Origin: Roseburia sp.
GTDB taxonomy: Bacteria; Bacillota_A; Clostridia; Lachnospirales; Lachnospiraceae
DNA length: 64,000 nucleotides
Assembly: GCA_019411365.1 (NCBI GenBank)
Contig: DXQT01000001.1
Span: forward strand, 92,687 to 156,686
Direction: 5' to 3'
Shown: positions 41,102 to 50,484 of the stretch, piece by piece
How the letters are laid out: each line of letters opens with the position of its first letter
Numbering within the stretch: position 1 is the first letter of the stretch
Program-made: the position numbers and the translations under genes
The notes under the pieces: model-generated
Databases searched by the model: none
The model's input: the letters and a program-made list of their open reading frames with translations, nothing else
What the model was told of the DNA's origin: nothing

Positions 41102-41548
41102 TTAGTTAAATGGTAACTCTTCATCAATTCCATCCGGAATATTCATGAAGCCATCACCTGCTGCACTGCTCGGTGACGGTCTGTCGGAAGGGTTAAAACC
41201 GGAGTTATCTCCACCGCCGCTGGCATTCTTGCTTTCTGCAAACTCTACGTTCTCAGCAACAACGTCCGTCGTGTAAACACGCTGTCCGTCTTTGTTGGTG
41301 TAGCTGCCAGTCTGAATACGGCCTTCCAGAACGAATTTTGTTCCCTTACGTCCGAATCTCTCCAAAAACTCTGCTGTTCTGCCAAATGCAACACAGTTGA
41401 TGAAATCTGTATTCTGATCATCTCCGTCACGACGGAAACGACGATCTACTGCAAGTGAAAATCTCGCAATCGCAGTGGCACTCTCGCCCTGGGAATAACG
41501 GATCTCTGCGTCTCTGGTCAATCTTCCCATAAGAATAACTTTGTTCAT
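41102..41548 (-). CDS. ssb: Single-stranded DNA-binding protein
   Basis: A 148-residue SSB: OB fold (MNKVILMGRLTRDAEIRYS ... FINCVAFGRTAEFLERF) and a flexible Gly/Ser/Asn-rich linker ending in DEELPFN, a slightly altered acidic interaction tail. The ATG at 41548 has GAGAGG about nine bases upstream. It lies between rpsF and rpsR, the standard operon. Confidence 0.96.
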   Translation of the reverse strand: MNKVILMGRLTRDAEIRYSQGESATAIARFSLAVDRRFRRDGDDQNTDFINCVAFGRTAEFLERFGRKGTKFVLEGRIQTGSYTNKDGQRVYTTDVVAENVEFAESKNASGGGDNSGFNPSDRPSPSSAAGDGFMNIPDGIDEELPFN

Positions 41549-41597
41549 ATACGATTCCTCTCTTCTATCAAACAAACCGTTGTCAGTTCAAAGAATC

Positions 41598-41888
41598 TTA
41601 TTTCTCGTCTTTTCTTACTACTAAGAAACGAAGAACATTGTCCATGATGCGGACATCACGCTCAACCTCTGCCGGAACAGTAGATGCAGCGTCGAACTGG
41701 ATAAAATAATAGAAAGCTTCTGACATCTTCTGGATCTCATATGCTAATTTCTTCTTACCAGCCTCTTCTACTTCTGTTACGTTACCACCGGCACGAGTGA
41801 TGTACTCTTTTGCCTTCTCTACGGTAGCTGTTCTCGCATCGTCTTCGATCTTTGCACTAACAACAAGCGCTAATTCATACTTATTCAT
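41598..41888 (-). CDS. rpsF: Ribosomal protein S6
   Basis: A 96-residue S6 (MNKYELALVVSAKIEDDART ... YFIQFDAASTVPAEVERDVRIMDNVLRFLVVR). AAAGGAGG precedes the ATG. First gene of the operon with ssb and rpsR. Confidence 0.97.
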   Translation of the reverse strand: MNKYELALVVSAKIEDDARTATVEKAKEYITRAGGNVTEVEEAGKKKLAYEIQKMSEAFYYFIQFDAASTVPAEVERDVRIMDNVLRFLVVRKDEK

Positions 41889-41966
41889 GCGAATTTTCCT
41901 CCTTTTGGTCTCTGGCCCGCTCTTATATGAGTGAGCAAGGAATTTAATAATATATCACGAAGATAT

Positions 41967-41995
41967 ATTTTATCATAAAAATCAATAGTTTGCAA
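41967..41995 (-). promoter_or_regulatory. Promoter of rpsF-ssb-rpsR
   Basis: TTGCAA (41990-41995), 17 bases, TAAAAT (41967-41972). It lies 79 bases before the rpsF ATG, leaving a leader long enough for autoregulation. Confidence 0.55.
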
Positions 41996-42006
41996 GAACT
42001 TTTTAC

Positions 42007-42207
42007 TCAGCTTCCTTGCTCAGCTTCCTTTTTGCGGATCTCTCTCGTATTCTTCTCGACAAGCTTTCTTGCGATCATAATCTGGTGTCCGCAGCCTAAA
42101 CATTTCAGTCTGAAATCTGCACCCACGCGCAGGATCTCCCATTCACTACTGCCGCACGGATGCTGCTTTTTCAACCGCACCACATCACCAACTTCATATT
42201 TATCCAT
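42007..42207 (-). CDS. DUF951 family protein
   Basis: A 66-residue protein of the DUF951 family: YEVGDVVRLKKQHPCGSSEWEILRVGADFRLKCLGCGH with an invariant HPCG and a CxxCG pair that may bind zinc. Found in nearly all Firmicutes, often near rpsF or ychF; function unknown. It starts 22 bases after the LURP-one gene. Confidence 0.9.
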   Translation of the reverse strand: MDKYEVGDVVRLKKQHPCGSSEWEILRVGADFRLKCLGCGHQIMIARKLVEKNTREIRKKEAEQGS

Positions 42208-42229
42208 AAATCCTCTCTATTCTCCTATA

Positions 42230-42703
42230 CTATTTATTCTGCGAGCAATTTGCTGCATCAATTGCGATCACAAGCATCATTCCAAGCAGTTCATCGCCCG
42301 GATTGGTAAAATCGATCACATACGTATCACCCCAGTGGAGTAATTGTTTTGAAATATGAATAATGGAACTGCAGCCGGAATATACATCATAATCCCAGCC
42401 AAGGAAATCTCCCTCCACACGCCATCCATTAAAATCAATATCATATTTCGGCTGGAACAGGGTAAACTGTTTTTCGATCTGTCCTCTTTTGATCCCACCT
42501 GTTTCAATTTCAAAGACCGGAAGAAGATTAAACAGCTTCTGACGGATCATTCCAACCTCAACATGTGCCGCATCATAGACATGGATCTGATGTCCAAGTG
42601 CAAACACCTCTGCCCTGACAAAATACCGTACATTGCCCTCCTCATCATAGATATCATAAGTATCTGACCATGAAAACACTCTCTGTTTTATCAGTAAACG
42701 CAT
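42230..42703 (-). CDS. LURP-one-related protein
   Basis: A 157-residue protein with the LURP1/YxjI tubby-like barrel pattern (LLIKQRVFSWSDTYDIYDEEG, a strand-rich body, DTYVIDF near the end). Members are found in many Firmicutes; their role, perhaps lipid or membrane related, is not established. It is probably co-transcribed with DUF951. Confidence 0.78.
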   Translation of the reverse strand: MRLLIKQRVFSWSDTYDIYDEEGNVRYFVRAEVFALGHQIHVYDAAHVEVGMIRQKLFNLLPVFEIETGGIKRGQIEKQFTLFQPKYDIDFNGWRVEGDFLGWDYDVYSGCSSIIHISKQLLHWGDTYVIDFTNPGDELLGMMLVIAIDAANCSQNK

Positions 42704-42744
42704 ACATTCTCCTTTTTAGACGTTTAAAATAGTACTTACTCTGT

Positions 42745-43467
42745 TTACCGGATCTGTGAAAACACTTCACCAAGCCCTGCCTGGATTAAAAGATCTGCTC
42801 TGCCATCCATCGGTGTTGTAGATTTATTGATAAGCACCAGCTTGTTTCCCCGGTAATAGTCGATCAATCCTGCAGCCGGATATACTGCCAGCGAAGTTCC
42901 ACCAATGATAAGCACATCTGCATGGCTGATATAAAATACAGCATCCTCTAAGGTCTGCTGGTTCAATCCCTCTTCATAAAGCACCACATCCGGTTTGATC
43001 TTACCTCCACACGCATCACACAGCGGAATCTCTGTACCAGATTTTAAAATATATTCTGCATCAAATCCTTTTCCACACTTCTGACAGTAATTGCGATGCA
43101 CGCTGCCATGCAGCTCTAAAACACGCCTGCTTCCTGCCATCTGATGCAGTCCGTCAATGTTCTGTGTGATGACGGCTTTTACCTTGCCCGCAGCCTCTAA
43201 CTCTGCAAGTTTCTGGTGTGTCACATTTGGTTTTGCATCAAGACATAGCATCTTATCACGGTAAAAACGGTAAAATTCTTCTGTATGTCTCATATAAAAG
43301 GTATGACTTAATATCGTTTCCGGTGGATAATCATATTTCTGATTATAGAGTCCATCCACACTCCTGAAGTCAGGGATGCCACTTTCGGTAGAAACACCTG
43401 CTCCCCCAAAAAATACAATATTATCTGACTCCTGTACCATTTCTAAGAACTTTTCTATATTTGACAT
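42745..43467 (-). CDS. cobB: NAD-dependent protein deacylase (sirtuin)
   Basis: A 240-residue sirtuin. NAD site GAGVSTESGIPDFR, TQNIDGLH, catalytic His120 in ELHGSVH, zinc ligands Cys128, 131, 150 and 153. It removes acyl groups from lysines with NAD+, giving nicotinamide and O-acyl-ADP-ribose. The ATG at 43467 follows AAAGGA by six bases and lies just after the stop of the chemotaxis receptor gene; a TTG two codons upstream is less likely. Confidence 0.94.
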   Translation of the reverse strand: MSNIEKFLEMVQESDNIVFFGGAGVSTESGIPDFRSVDGLYNQKYDYPPETILSHTFYMRHTEEFYRFYRDKMLCLDAKPNVTHQKLAELEAAGKVKAVITQNIDGLHQMAGSRRVLELHGSVHRNYCQKCGKGFDAEYILKSGTEIPLCDACGGKIKPDVVLYEEGLNQQTLEDAVFYISHADVLIIGGTSLAVYPAAGLIDYYRGNKLVLINKSTTPMDGRADLLIQAGLGEVFSQIR

Positions 43468-43469
43468 GA

Positions 43470-45176
43470 TCAATCCTTTCTCAGGACAAACTGTCCCACC
43501 AGTTCATTTAAAGACACTGCCTGTGCAGACAGCTCCTCACTGGTTGCAGATGATTCCTGTGCTGCTGCAGAATTTGACTGAACCACCTCTGAGATCTGGT
43601 TTACCCCTGATTCTGCCTGTTCCATCGCTCTTGCCTGCTCTGCCGACTGTTCGCTTAACATCTTTGATTCCTCAGCGATCTCTTTGATTCCCTCAACTAC
43701 TTCCTCTAATGCCGCAGAAGCGCTTTCTGCCGCCTTATTCCCCTCTGCGATCTCCTGCAGGGAACCTTCGATCAGCTGGCGGGTATCAACTGCTGACTGC
43801 GCACTCTGCTCTGCCAGTTTCCTGATCTGGTCCGCAACAACCGCAAATCCTTTTCCCGCTTCCCCTGCACGGGCAGCTTCGATCGCTGCATTTAAGGATA
43901 ACAGATTCGTCTGGCTTGCAATATCTTCGATATCAGAAATAATATTTTCGATTTTGGTTGATGTCTCATTGATCCGTCCCATAGCATCCGTCAAAGCCGT
44001 CATCTGTTCGCGGCTGTTATCTGCCTGCTTTGCATACTGGCTTGCTTTCTGGTGCGATGCCTCAAGCTTTTCTGCCGTGGCATTGACATTGTCCGTAATG
44101 TTCGTGATCGTTGCCGTCAGTTCTTCCACGGAACCTGCCTGGTCTGTTGCCCCTTCTGCCAGTGCCTGTGCAGATTCTGCCAGATTTTCAGAACCAGCAG
44201 AAACCTGTTTTGAAGCATCTTCAACCTGCTGTAACGTACTGTTCATCTGACGGTTCATCTTTCTCATGGCATCTTTTAAGGCTACAAATTTTCCGACATA
44301 TTTATCTTCGATCCTGGTTCCGACAGCATAATTACCAGCCGCCATTTCTCCTAACAGCTCCCCTGCATCCGTAATAATCAGGTTCAGATTATGCGCCATC
44401 TGTTCCGCTTCTAAGATCATCTCTTTGATCTCGTCATCTGCCTCGCTCTCCGGGAACGGGCTGTCAAGATCACCTTCTGCAAATGATTTCAGACGTTCTG
44501 CCAAAGCTGTCAGAGGCTTTTCTATATCTACAGCCATCGTATTTCCGATACGGATGGAAATCACAATACAGACCACGATCACCGCTATGATCACGATCAT
44601 AAATATGAGCTCCATATTATGTAATGATGCCTTTGATGCATCACCCTTTTGTACATTCAGATCCATCAGTGTTGCCAGATCCTGATAAATTTTGTCATAC
44701 TGTGGTGAGAGTTCACCGGTGTCGATTTCCTGTGCTTTTAAATAACCATCATCCGAAGATGATGTTGCAAGCTCTAAAACTTCTGCATCAATATCCCAAT
44801 AGCCGTCCAGATCCGTAACTAACGTATTATATGCCTCTTTTGCCTGTGGGAAAACCATGGTACTTTCTATGTCTTTCAGATATGTTTCAAAGGCTTCCTT
44901 TTTCTGATCATGCAGCGATACCTGTGCCTCGATCATGTCCTCCTCATCATATCCAACAACAGCACGCAGGGCGCTTCTCGTCTCTGAAAATGTAACCATT
45001 GCCTTACCGATATCTCCCTGCGAGAATCCATAATTAGTCATCGCATATTCATATCGGCCAGACGCGACCAGCATTGCAATAATTCCAAGCACTGCTGCGA
45101 TCGTCGCAATGCCTGTTACCATTTTAAATCCGGTATTTAACCGCTTTTTTATCTTCATGTCTTTCAGCTTTTGCAT
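43470..45176 (-). CDS. Methyl-accepting chemotaxis protein
   Basis: A 568-residue receptor. Membrane helix about 18-38, an outer four-helix-bundle sensor (about 40-190), second membrane helix about 190-212, HAMP, then the long signalling coiled coil with the hairpin tip [21 protein letters not shown]. The C-terminal tail has no CheR-binding pentapeptide. The ligand is unknown. It shares its transcript with the sirtuin gene. Confidence 0.95.
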   Translation of the reverse strand: MQKLKDMKIKKRLNTGFKMVTGIATIAAVLGIIAMLVASGRYEYAMTNYGFSQGDIGKAMVTFSETRSALRAVVGYDEEDMIEAQVSLHDQKKEAFETYLKDIESTMVFPQAKEAYNTLVTDLDGYWDIDAEVLELATSSSDDGYLKAQEIDTGELSPQYDKIYQDLATLMDLNVQKGDASKASLHNMELIFMIVIIAVIVVCIVISIRIGNTMAVDIEKPLTALAERLKSFAEGDLDSPFPESEADDEIKEMILEAEQMAHNLNLIITDAGELLGEMAAGNYAVGTRIEDKYVGKFVALKDAMRKMNRQMNSTLQQVEDASKQVSAGSENLAESAQALAEGATDQAGSVEELTATITNITDNVNATAEKLEASHQKASQYAKQADNSREQMTALTDAMGRINETSTKIENIISDIEDIASQTNLLSLNAAIEAARAGEAGKGFAVVADQIRKLAEQSAQSAVDTRQLIEGSLQEIAEGNKAAESASAALEEVVEGIKEIAEESKMLSEQSAEQARAMEQAESGVNQISEVVQSNSAAAQESSATSEELSAQAVSLNELVGQFVLRKD

Positions 45177-45219
45177 AACCGTTCACCTTCCCTTTTGTAA
45201 TATATCTTTAACATGCATA

Positions 45220-45248
45220 ATTTTAGTATATTTTCGATGCATTTTCAA
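45220..45248 (-). promoter_or_regulatory. Promoter of the chemotaxis receptor gene
   Basis: TTGAAA (45243-45248), 17 bases, TAAAAT (45220-45225), 44 bases before the ATG. This is a vegetative-type promoter and not the motility sigma-D pattern. Confidence 0.6.
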
Positions 45249-45284
45249 GGTTTGCCACCCACGATACTGCTAAATTTTATCATC

Positions 45285-45337
45285 AAAAAACAGTAGTCTA
45301 GCAATCTGCCTTCTGCAGCTCTAAACTACTGTTTTTT
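45285..45337 (-). terminator. Terminator after tRNA-fMet
   Basis: AAAAAACAGTAGT (45285-45297) pairs with ACTACTGTTTTTT (45325-45337), starting two bases after the tRNA 3' end. Confidence 0.88.
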
Positions 45338-45339
45338 AG

Positions 45340-45413
45340 TTGCGGGAACAGGATTTGAACCTGTGACCTTCGGGTTATGAGCCCGACGAGCTTCCAGACT
45401 GCTCCATCCCGCG
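45340..45413 (-). tRNA. Initiator tRNA-Met (CAU)
   Basis: A 74-base cloverleaf with anticodon CAU in GGGCTCATAACCC. Three G-C pairs close the anticodon stem, and the first base C faces A at position 72: both mark the initiator tRNA. T loop GGTTCAAATCC. The CCA end is not encoded. Confidence 0.97.
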
Positions 45414-45455
45414 CTATTGCAACAGAACATGTGCTCTGTTTGTTTACATAATTTT

Positions 45456-45484
45456 ATTATAGACCTTATCTTTCCCATTGTCAA
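45456..45484 (-). promoter_or_regulatory. Consensus promoter of tRNA-fMet
   Basis: Perfect TTGACA (45479-45484) and perfect TATAAT (45456-45461) separated by exactly 17 bases, about 43 bases before the tRNA. Confidence 0.9.
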
Positions 45485-45495
45485 ATAATTACAGA

Positions 45496-46026
45496 TCAAT
45501 ATCCCATCATCCCCGCCAGCACTACGCTCGCCGCCATTCCGGCTGCCGTGGCAGCCAGCGCCCCTGCAAGCGTATAGCGGCTCTTTTTGATTTTTACACT
45601 CATAAAGTAAACAGACATGGTGTAAAAAATTGTCTCCGTGCTTCCGAGCATGATCGACGCCATCCGCCCAAGCAGCGAATCCGTCCCATACTCCTTATAA
45701 ATATCTAAAAGCAAACCTGTTGCCGCCGAAGATGAAAACATTTTCACAACAGCAAGTGGAAGCAGTTCGGACGGGAATCCGATCTTTTCTGTGAAAATAG
45801 CACATACATTTGAAAAACATTCCAGAAATCCGGACGCACGCAGGATTCCAACAGCAACCATCAGTCCGATCAGTGTTGGCATGATCCCTATGACTGTTTC
45901 AAATCCGTCTTTCGCTCCCTCGATAAACTCTTCGTAGATATTGTGCCTGCACAACAGCCCATATCCGATAATCAAAAAAATCAGAAGTGGTATCATGATA
46001 TCGGATAAAAACATCATTATCTGCAT
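45496..46026 (-). CDS. spmB: Spore maturation protein B
   Basis: A 176-residue membrane protein of the nucleoside-recognition (gate) domain family. Several helices, GMPTL-like IGIMPTLIGLMVAVG, and FSSSAATGLLLDIYKEYGTDSLLGRMASIMLGSTETIFYT pattern typical of SpmB. With SpmA it affects spore core dehydration and heat resistance. The partner spmA lies 1.8 kb upstream with one gene between. Confidence 0.93.
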   Translation of the reverse strand: MQIMMFLSDIMIPLLIFLIIGYGLLCRHNIYEEFIEGAKDGFETVIGIMPTLIGLMVAVGILRASGFLECFSNVCAIFTEKIGFPSELLPLAVVKMFSSSAATGLLLDIYKEYGTDSLLGRMASIMLGSTETIFYTMSVYFMSVKIKKSRYTLAGALAATAAGMAASVVLAGMMGY

Positions 46027-46078
46027 AGGACACTTCCCGAAGCTGCTGTTAGTTTATTATATGTATCAACAATTCACA

Positions 46079-47743
46079 TTATTCATGCGATTTTCGCGCC
46101 AGCCGTTCATAATCCTCCTGCGGCATCGGTTTTGCGAAATAATATCCCTGAATATAATTACAGCCAAGTCTCTTTAGCATCTGTACCTGTTTCTTTTCTT
46201 CAACGCCTTCTGCAATGACCGGCATATCCAGCGCTTTTGCCATCTGGATAACTGCCGCTAAGATCTTTTCTCCGCGCCCATCATCTTTGCCTTTGGAAAG
46301 AAACTTCATATCAATTTTCAGCACATCCAGATCAATGTCCTTTAACACGTTCAAAGATGAATATCCGCTTCCAAAATCATCCATCAGAATTGTAAATCCT
46401 GCCTTGTGCAGATAATTCACCGCATTTAAGATGACATTTTCCGTATCGGAAAAAACACTCTCCGTCAGTTCTAAGTGCAGGTACTCCGGTGGTATCCGGT
46501 ATTTTTCCACAAGATTGACCAGTGACTCTAAAAAATTTGGATTATAAAGGTTGACACGGGAAACATTCACAGAGATCGGATCCGGCTTACGTCCTGCTCT
46601 TAACGCCGTGGCAATAAGCTGGCAGACCTGATCCCACACATAATAATCAAGTTTTATAATAAAACCGTTCTTCTCGAAAACAGGTATAAACTCTCCCGGT
46701 GAAACCATCGTCCCATCCGGTTTTTTCCAGCGTACAAGTGCTTCCGCGCCACGCGGCGTATAACCATCTAACTCATACTTCGGCTGAAAATAAACGACAA
46801 ACTGTTTTTCCTCAAGTGCCGTATCCATTTCGTTTATGATCTGCTGCTCCCGCTGCATCTCTTTTCCCATCTGTTCCGTGTAGAGTGCCTCATGATGCAT
46901 ATACTGCCCCTTGCATTCCTGTGCCGCAATTACAGCATGCTCATAGATTGCCGATACCTCCATCTCCTTGTCCCGAATGATATAACATCCCGCCGACGTC
47001 TCAAGATAACAGCGCAGCTCCCCGTTTTTCTTCACCTGTTCCCGGATCTTCTGGGCGATCAGCAGTGCATCCTGTTCTTTTTCTACCGCAACACAGATTC
47101 CAAAAACATCGGAATTTAATCTGCCATAAGTATACGTCTTATATGCACTGAGTACACCGCAGATATTGTGCGCCATACATCTTAACAGACGGTCTCCTTC
47201 TGCCGCACCATAGAAAGAATTGATCATTTTAAACCGGTCAATATCCAGCCGGATAAATGCAAATGTCTCATCCTTACTGTCATCCAGCATCTCCCTCGTC
47301 TTCTGGTAAAACATCTGACGGTTATAAATTCCTGTCAGGGAATCATACTCTAAAAAGTGCTGTTTGCTCCTTTTGATGGCATTCATGACACGAAACCAGA
47401 TGATCTCCCGGTGGAATGACTTCGGTATAAAATCCCATACCCCATACTCCAGACAGCGTTTTTCATTTTCTACATTGTCTTCCGTTGTCGCAATGACGAT
47501 CGGAATATACTTATATTCACTGTGTTTTTTGAATTCCTCCAGAAAAGCAAATCCATCCATTACAGGCATAATAAGATCCAGTATAATTGCCGCTACCGAA
47601 AGTCCTTTATCCTTTTTCAGATACTCCAGTGCCTTTTTCCCGTCTTCTGACTCTACGATCTGATAAGCTTTACGGAAAATATCAGCCAGGGACTGCCTGT
47701 TGAGCTTATTATCATCTACAATCAAGATCTTATTTTTTTTCAT
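46079..47743 (-). CDS. Response regulator with degenerate GGDEF and EAL domains (c-di-GMP phosphodiesterase)
   Basis: A 554-residue protein. REC domain 1-125 with phospho-acceptor Asp56; GGDEF domain about 130-290 whose signature reads NSDVF (210-214), so cyclase activity is unlikely; EAL domain about 305-550 with EAL 334-336, ELTES, DDFGSGYSS and EGVE, all needed for c-di-GMP hydrolysis. It should lower c-di-GMP upon phosphorylation. No kinase is adjacent. It sits between spmA and spmB. Confidence 0.93.
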   Translation of the reverse strand: MKKNKILIVDDNKLNRQSLADIFRKAYQIVESEDGKKALEYLKKDKGLSVAAIILDLIMPVMDGFAFLEEFKKHSEYKYIPIVIATTEDNVENEKRCLEYGVWDFIPKSFHREIIWFRVMNAIKRSKQHFLEYDSLTGIYNRQMFYQKTREMLDDSKDETFAFIRLDIDRFKMINSFYGAAEGDRLLRCMAHNICGVLSAYKTYTYGRLNSDVFGICVAVEKEQDALLIAQKIREQVKKNGELRCYLETSAGCYIIRDKEMEVSAIYEHAVIAAQECKGQYMHHEALYTEQMGKEMQREQQIINEMDTALEEKQFVVYFQPKYELDGYTPRGAEALVRWKKPDGTMVSPGEFIPVFEKNGFIIKLDYYVWDQVCQLIATALRAGRKPDPISVNVSRVNLYNPNFLESLVNLVEKYRIPPEYLHLELTESVFSDTENVILNAVNYLHKAGFTILMDDFGSGYSSLNVLKDIDLDVLKIDMKFLSKGKDDGRGEKILAAVIQMAKALDMPVIAEGVEEKKQVQMLKRLGCNYIQGYYFAKPMPQEDYERLARKSHE

Positions 47744-47834
47744 TGGTATCCCTCACTTTCTCTGAGGATTTGTCTTACACATAAATCTATTCTCATTATA
47801 ATGTCTTTTATCAAATAGTACAACGAATTATTTG

Positions 47835-48455
47835 TCAGATTTTGTAAATATTTTGTCTGATTTTACAAAAAATAATCGCAGTCAGTGTACTGCATGTCGT
47901 TGCGATCAGTGCCGGACCGACGATCTGCGCCGGATTCACACTTCCATACTGGCTGCGGTAGGCAATAATGTTTACCGGTATGATCTGAAGGGATGAAATA
48001 TTGATGATCAAAAAATCACACATCTCGTTGCTGGCGGTCCGCTCCCCTTTTTTTACTGTGCCATCTGAAAATGCTTTCTTTCCACGCTCTTTTTCTAATT
48101 CCGCCAGCGCCTCCATCGCTTTTAATCCGGCTGGTGTTGCTGCCCATCCCAGTCCGAATATATTTGCAATCATATTGGTGGCAATATATTTATTTGCCGG
48201 ATGATCTTTTGGAATATCCGGGAACAGAAAATGCAGCACCGGCGCAAGACGCCTTGACAATCCTGCAATGATACCTGTTTTTTCAGCGATTTTCATCAGT
48301 CCAACCCAGAAAGACATCACTCCCATCATGGTAATACAGAGTGTTACCGCCTCTTTTGCCGAGTCAAGCGCTGCCTGCGTAACCGCCGGAAGTGTGCCGT
48401 GAAATGCGGCAAATACAACGCCTGTCAAGATCATAAATGCCCAGAGATAATTCAT
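47835..48455 (-). CDS. spmA: Spore maturation protein A
   Basis: A 206-residue membrane protein of the nucleoside-recognition domain family with the SpmA pattern (MGVMSFWVGLMKIAEKTGI, NMIANIFGLGWAATPAGLKAM, NEMCDFLIINISSLQIIPVNIIAYRS in separate parts). It works with SpmB in spore maturation. It marks the organism as a spore former or a recent descendant of one. Confidence 0.94.
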   Translation of the reverse strand: MNYLWAFMILTGVVFAAFHGTLPAVTQAALDSAKEAVTLCITMMGVMSFWVGLMKIAEKTGIIAGLSRRLAPVLHFLFPDIPKDHPANKYIATNMIANIFGLGWAATPAGLKAMEALAELEKERGKKAFSDGTVKKGERTASNEMCDFLIINISSLQIIPVNIIAYRSQYGSVNPAQIVGPALIATTCSTLTAIIFCKIRQNIYKI

Positions 48456-48601
48456 ATGTACCTCTCCGGTTTTTCTTTTATTTTATTTCTATATATCGCC
48501 ATATATGTACCATTATTCATATAGAACTTTTTCAGTTATTTTTTCTAAATGTCAACATATATATCACTAACACCTGGATTTTTGAACTGAGGTATTTTAT
48601 C

Positions 48602-50479
48602 TTGATATGGTTTTCTGATATTTTTCACAAATTTCCACGCTTAAGCCGGATATCCACACTTTTTCTCATTTTGCTGGTCGTTTTCCCCACAGTTTTCTTA
48701 GACGGATGCGCTTTCTCCAGGCATGCTCCGGATCAGTCTGCCCGTATCTCTTCCGGATATGAACCGGAGCAGACAGATTCTGTTTCTTCTGAATCTACTG
48801 ACAATGACAATCAACGCGCTGACAGCTCCTCCGCGAATACCTTTGACGAATTTTTACTGCAGCTTTTCCGCTCGGAGGCTGCCCTGAATACCATAAACCT
48901 TCATTTTTCCCTCTCCTCCCCGGAATCTTACGGAATCACAGAAGTTCCAATTTCACTTGGCAGTATTTCCAGTCAGGCATCAAAGGAAAACCGTGCAGCC
49001 CTGGAAAACACGACTGCCGCCCTAAAACGTTTTGACCGCGAAAAACTTTCCAAAACCCGGCAGCTGACTTACGATATTTTGTCGGATTACCTTGCTATGG
49101 AGCAAAAGGGGACTGATTTTTCACTTTATGAAGAATACTTAAACCCTTCCTCCGGCACTCAGGCACAGCTTCCAGTACTTTATGAAGAGTATCGTTTTTC
49201 CTCCGAAGATGACATCAAAACTTACCTGAAACTGCTGCCCCTGACCGGTTCCTATTTTAACCAGATCATTGCTTTTGAAAAACAAAAAGCTGCCGCCGGG
49301 CTCTTTATGTCCGATGCCATCTGTAAAAGTGTGATCGAACAGTGTTCCCGTTTTGCAGACGATGGGGACGATCATTATCTGATCTTAACTTTCAATAAAA
49401 AAGTGGATGCTTTTAAGGATCTGTCAGATGAACAGAAGACCGCCTATAAAAAACAAAATGAAAAGATTGTAAAAGAAGTGATTTTCCCTGCCTATACTTC
49501 ACTGGCATCTTCCTTAACCAGCCTGCTTGGCAGCGGAAAAAATGAAAAAGGGCTCTGTTATCTGAAACACGGCAGAGATTATTACGAATATCTCGTCTAC
49601 GAAAATACCGGCTGTGCGGATTCGATTGCGGATATACAGACTATGATCGGTCAGAAAAGACTTTCTGATCTAAGTGAAGCGGCCGCCCTGACGGATTCAA
49701 ATCCCTCTCTCTGGAAAGATGCACAGAAAGCTTCTCTTTCCTATGCAGAACCCGCCTCTGTTTTAGAACAGTTGAAAGAACAGATGCAGGCAGATTTCCC
49801 AAAGGCTCCGGATGTCTCTTACACCGTCAGTCCTATTGAGGAATGTATGGAAGATTATCTTGCACCAGCTTATTATATCACTGCACCAATTGATGATTAC
49901 AATGCCAATTCAATCTATATCAATGCAAAAACGGATGCATCCACCATGCGGTATTTCACAACGCTCGCCCATGAGGGTTTTCCCGGCCACCTGTATCAGA
50001 CGATCATGTCCTATCAGTCCGGACTGCCGGCGATACGCAGTATTTTAAACTATCCGGGATATGTGGAAGGCTGGGCGACCTATGTGGAGATGATGTCCTA
50101 TCATTATGCCGGGCTGAGGGAGGATGCCGCAACGCTTCTCGCCTTAAACCAGTCTGCCCTTTTAAGCCTTTATGCCTCGACCGATATCGGCATCCATTAT
50201 GATGGCTGGTCGCTTGCCGATACGATAAAATTCTGGAACGATTACGGGATCAGCGATCCGGACACCATTGCAGAGATTTACCGCTATATCATATCAGAAC
50301 CGGCAAATTATCTCCGTTATTATGTGGGTTATCTGCAGTTTCTGGAATTAAAGGACTATGCAAAGGAAATCTTTGGCAGTGATTATAATGAAATCTCATT
50401 TCATCAGGCAGTGCTTTCGATCGGCCCGGCACCGTTTCAAATCGTAAAGGATTATCTGAAAGATTTTTACCAGAAGTGA
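48602..50479 (+). CDS. DUF885-family lipoprotein, putative metalloenzyme
   Basis: About 625 residues. A hydrophobic signal with lipobox VFLDGC (Cys36 with the start chosen) is followed by a Ser/Thr-rich linker and the DUF885 domain; AHEGFPGHLYQ resembles an HExxH-type zinc site, and GYVEGWATYVEMM carries a downstream Glu. Peptidase activity is suspected for the family but not shown here. There is no good ATG: TTG at 48602 with GAGG nine bases upstream is preferred. The frame stays open further upstream, into spmA on the other strand. Confidence 0.8.
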   Translation: MIWFSDIFHKFPRLSRISTLFLILLVVFPTVFLDGCAFSRHAPDQSARISSGYEPEQTDSVSSESTDNDNQRADSSSANTFDEFLLQLFRSEAALNTINLHFSLSSPESYGITEVPISLGSISSQASKENRAALENTTAALKRFDREKLSKTRQLTYDILSDYLAMEQKGTDFSLYEEYLNPSSGTQAQLPVLYEEYRFSSEDDIKTYLKLLPLTGSYFNQIIAFEKQKAAAGLFMSDAICKSVIEQCSRFADDGDDHYLILTFNKKVDAFKDLSDEQKTAYKKQNEKIVKEVIFPAYTSLASSLTSLLGSGKNEKGLCYLKHGRDYYEYLVYENTGCADSIADIQTMIGQKRLSDLSEAAALTDSNPSLWKDAQKASLSYAEPASVLEQLKEQMQADFPKAPDVSYTVSPIEECMEDYLAPAYYITAPIDDYNANSIYINAKTDASTMRYFTTLAHEGFPGHLYQTIMSYQSGLPAIRSILNYPGYVEGWATYVEMMSYHYAGLREDAATLLALNQSALLSLYASTDIGIHYDGWSLADTIKFWNDYGISDPDTIAEIYRYIISEPANYLRYYVGYLQFLELKDYAKEIFGSDYNEISFHQAVLSIGPAPFQIVKDYLKDFYQK

Positions 50480-50484
50480 CGAAT

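Noticed and set aside
45340..45413. Elongator tRNA-Met
   Set aside because: The C1-A72 mismatch and the three G-C pairs of the anticodon stem identify the initiator form.
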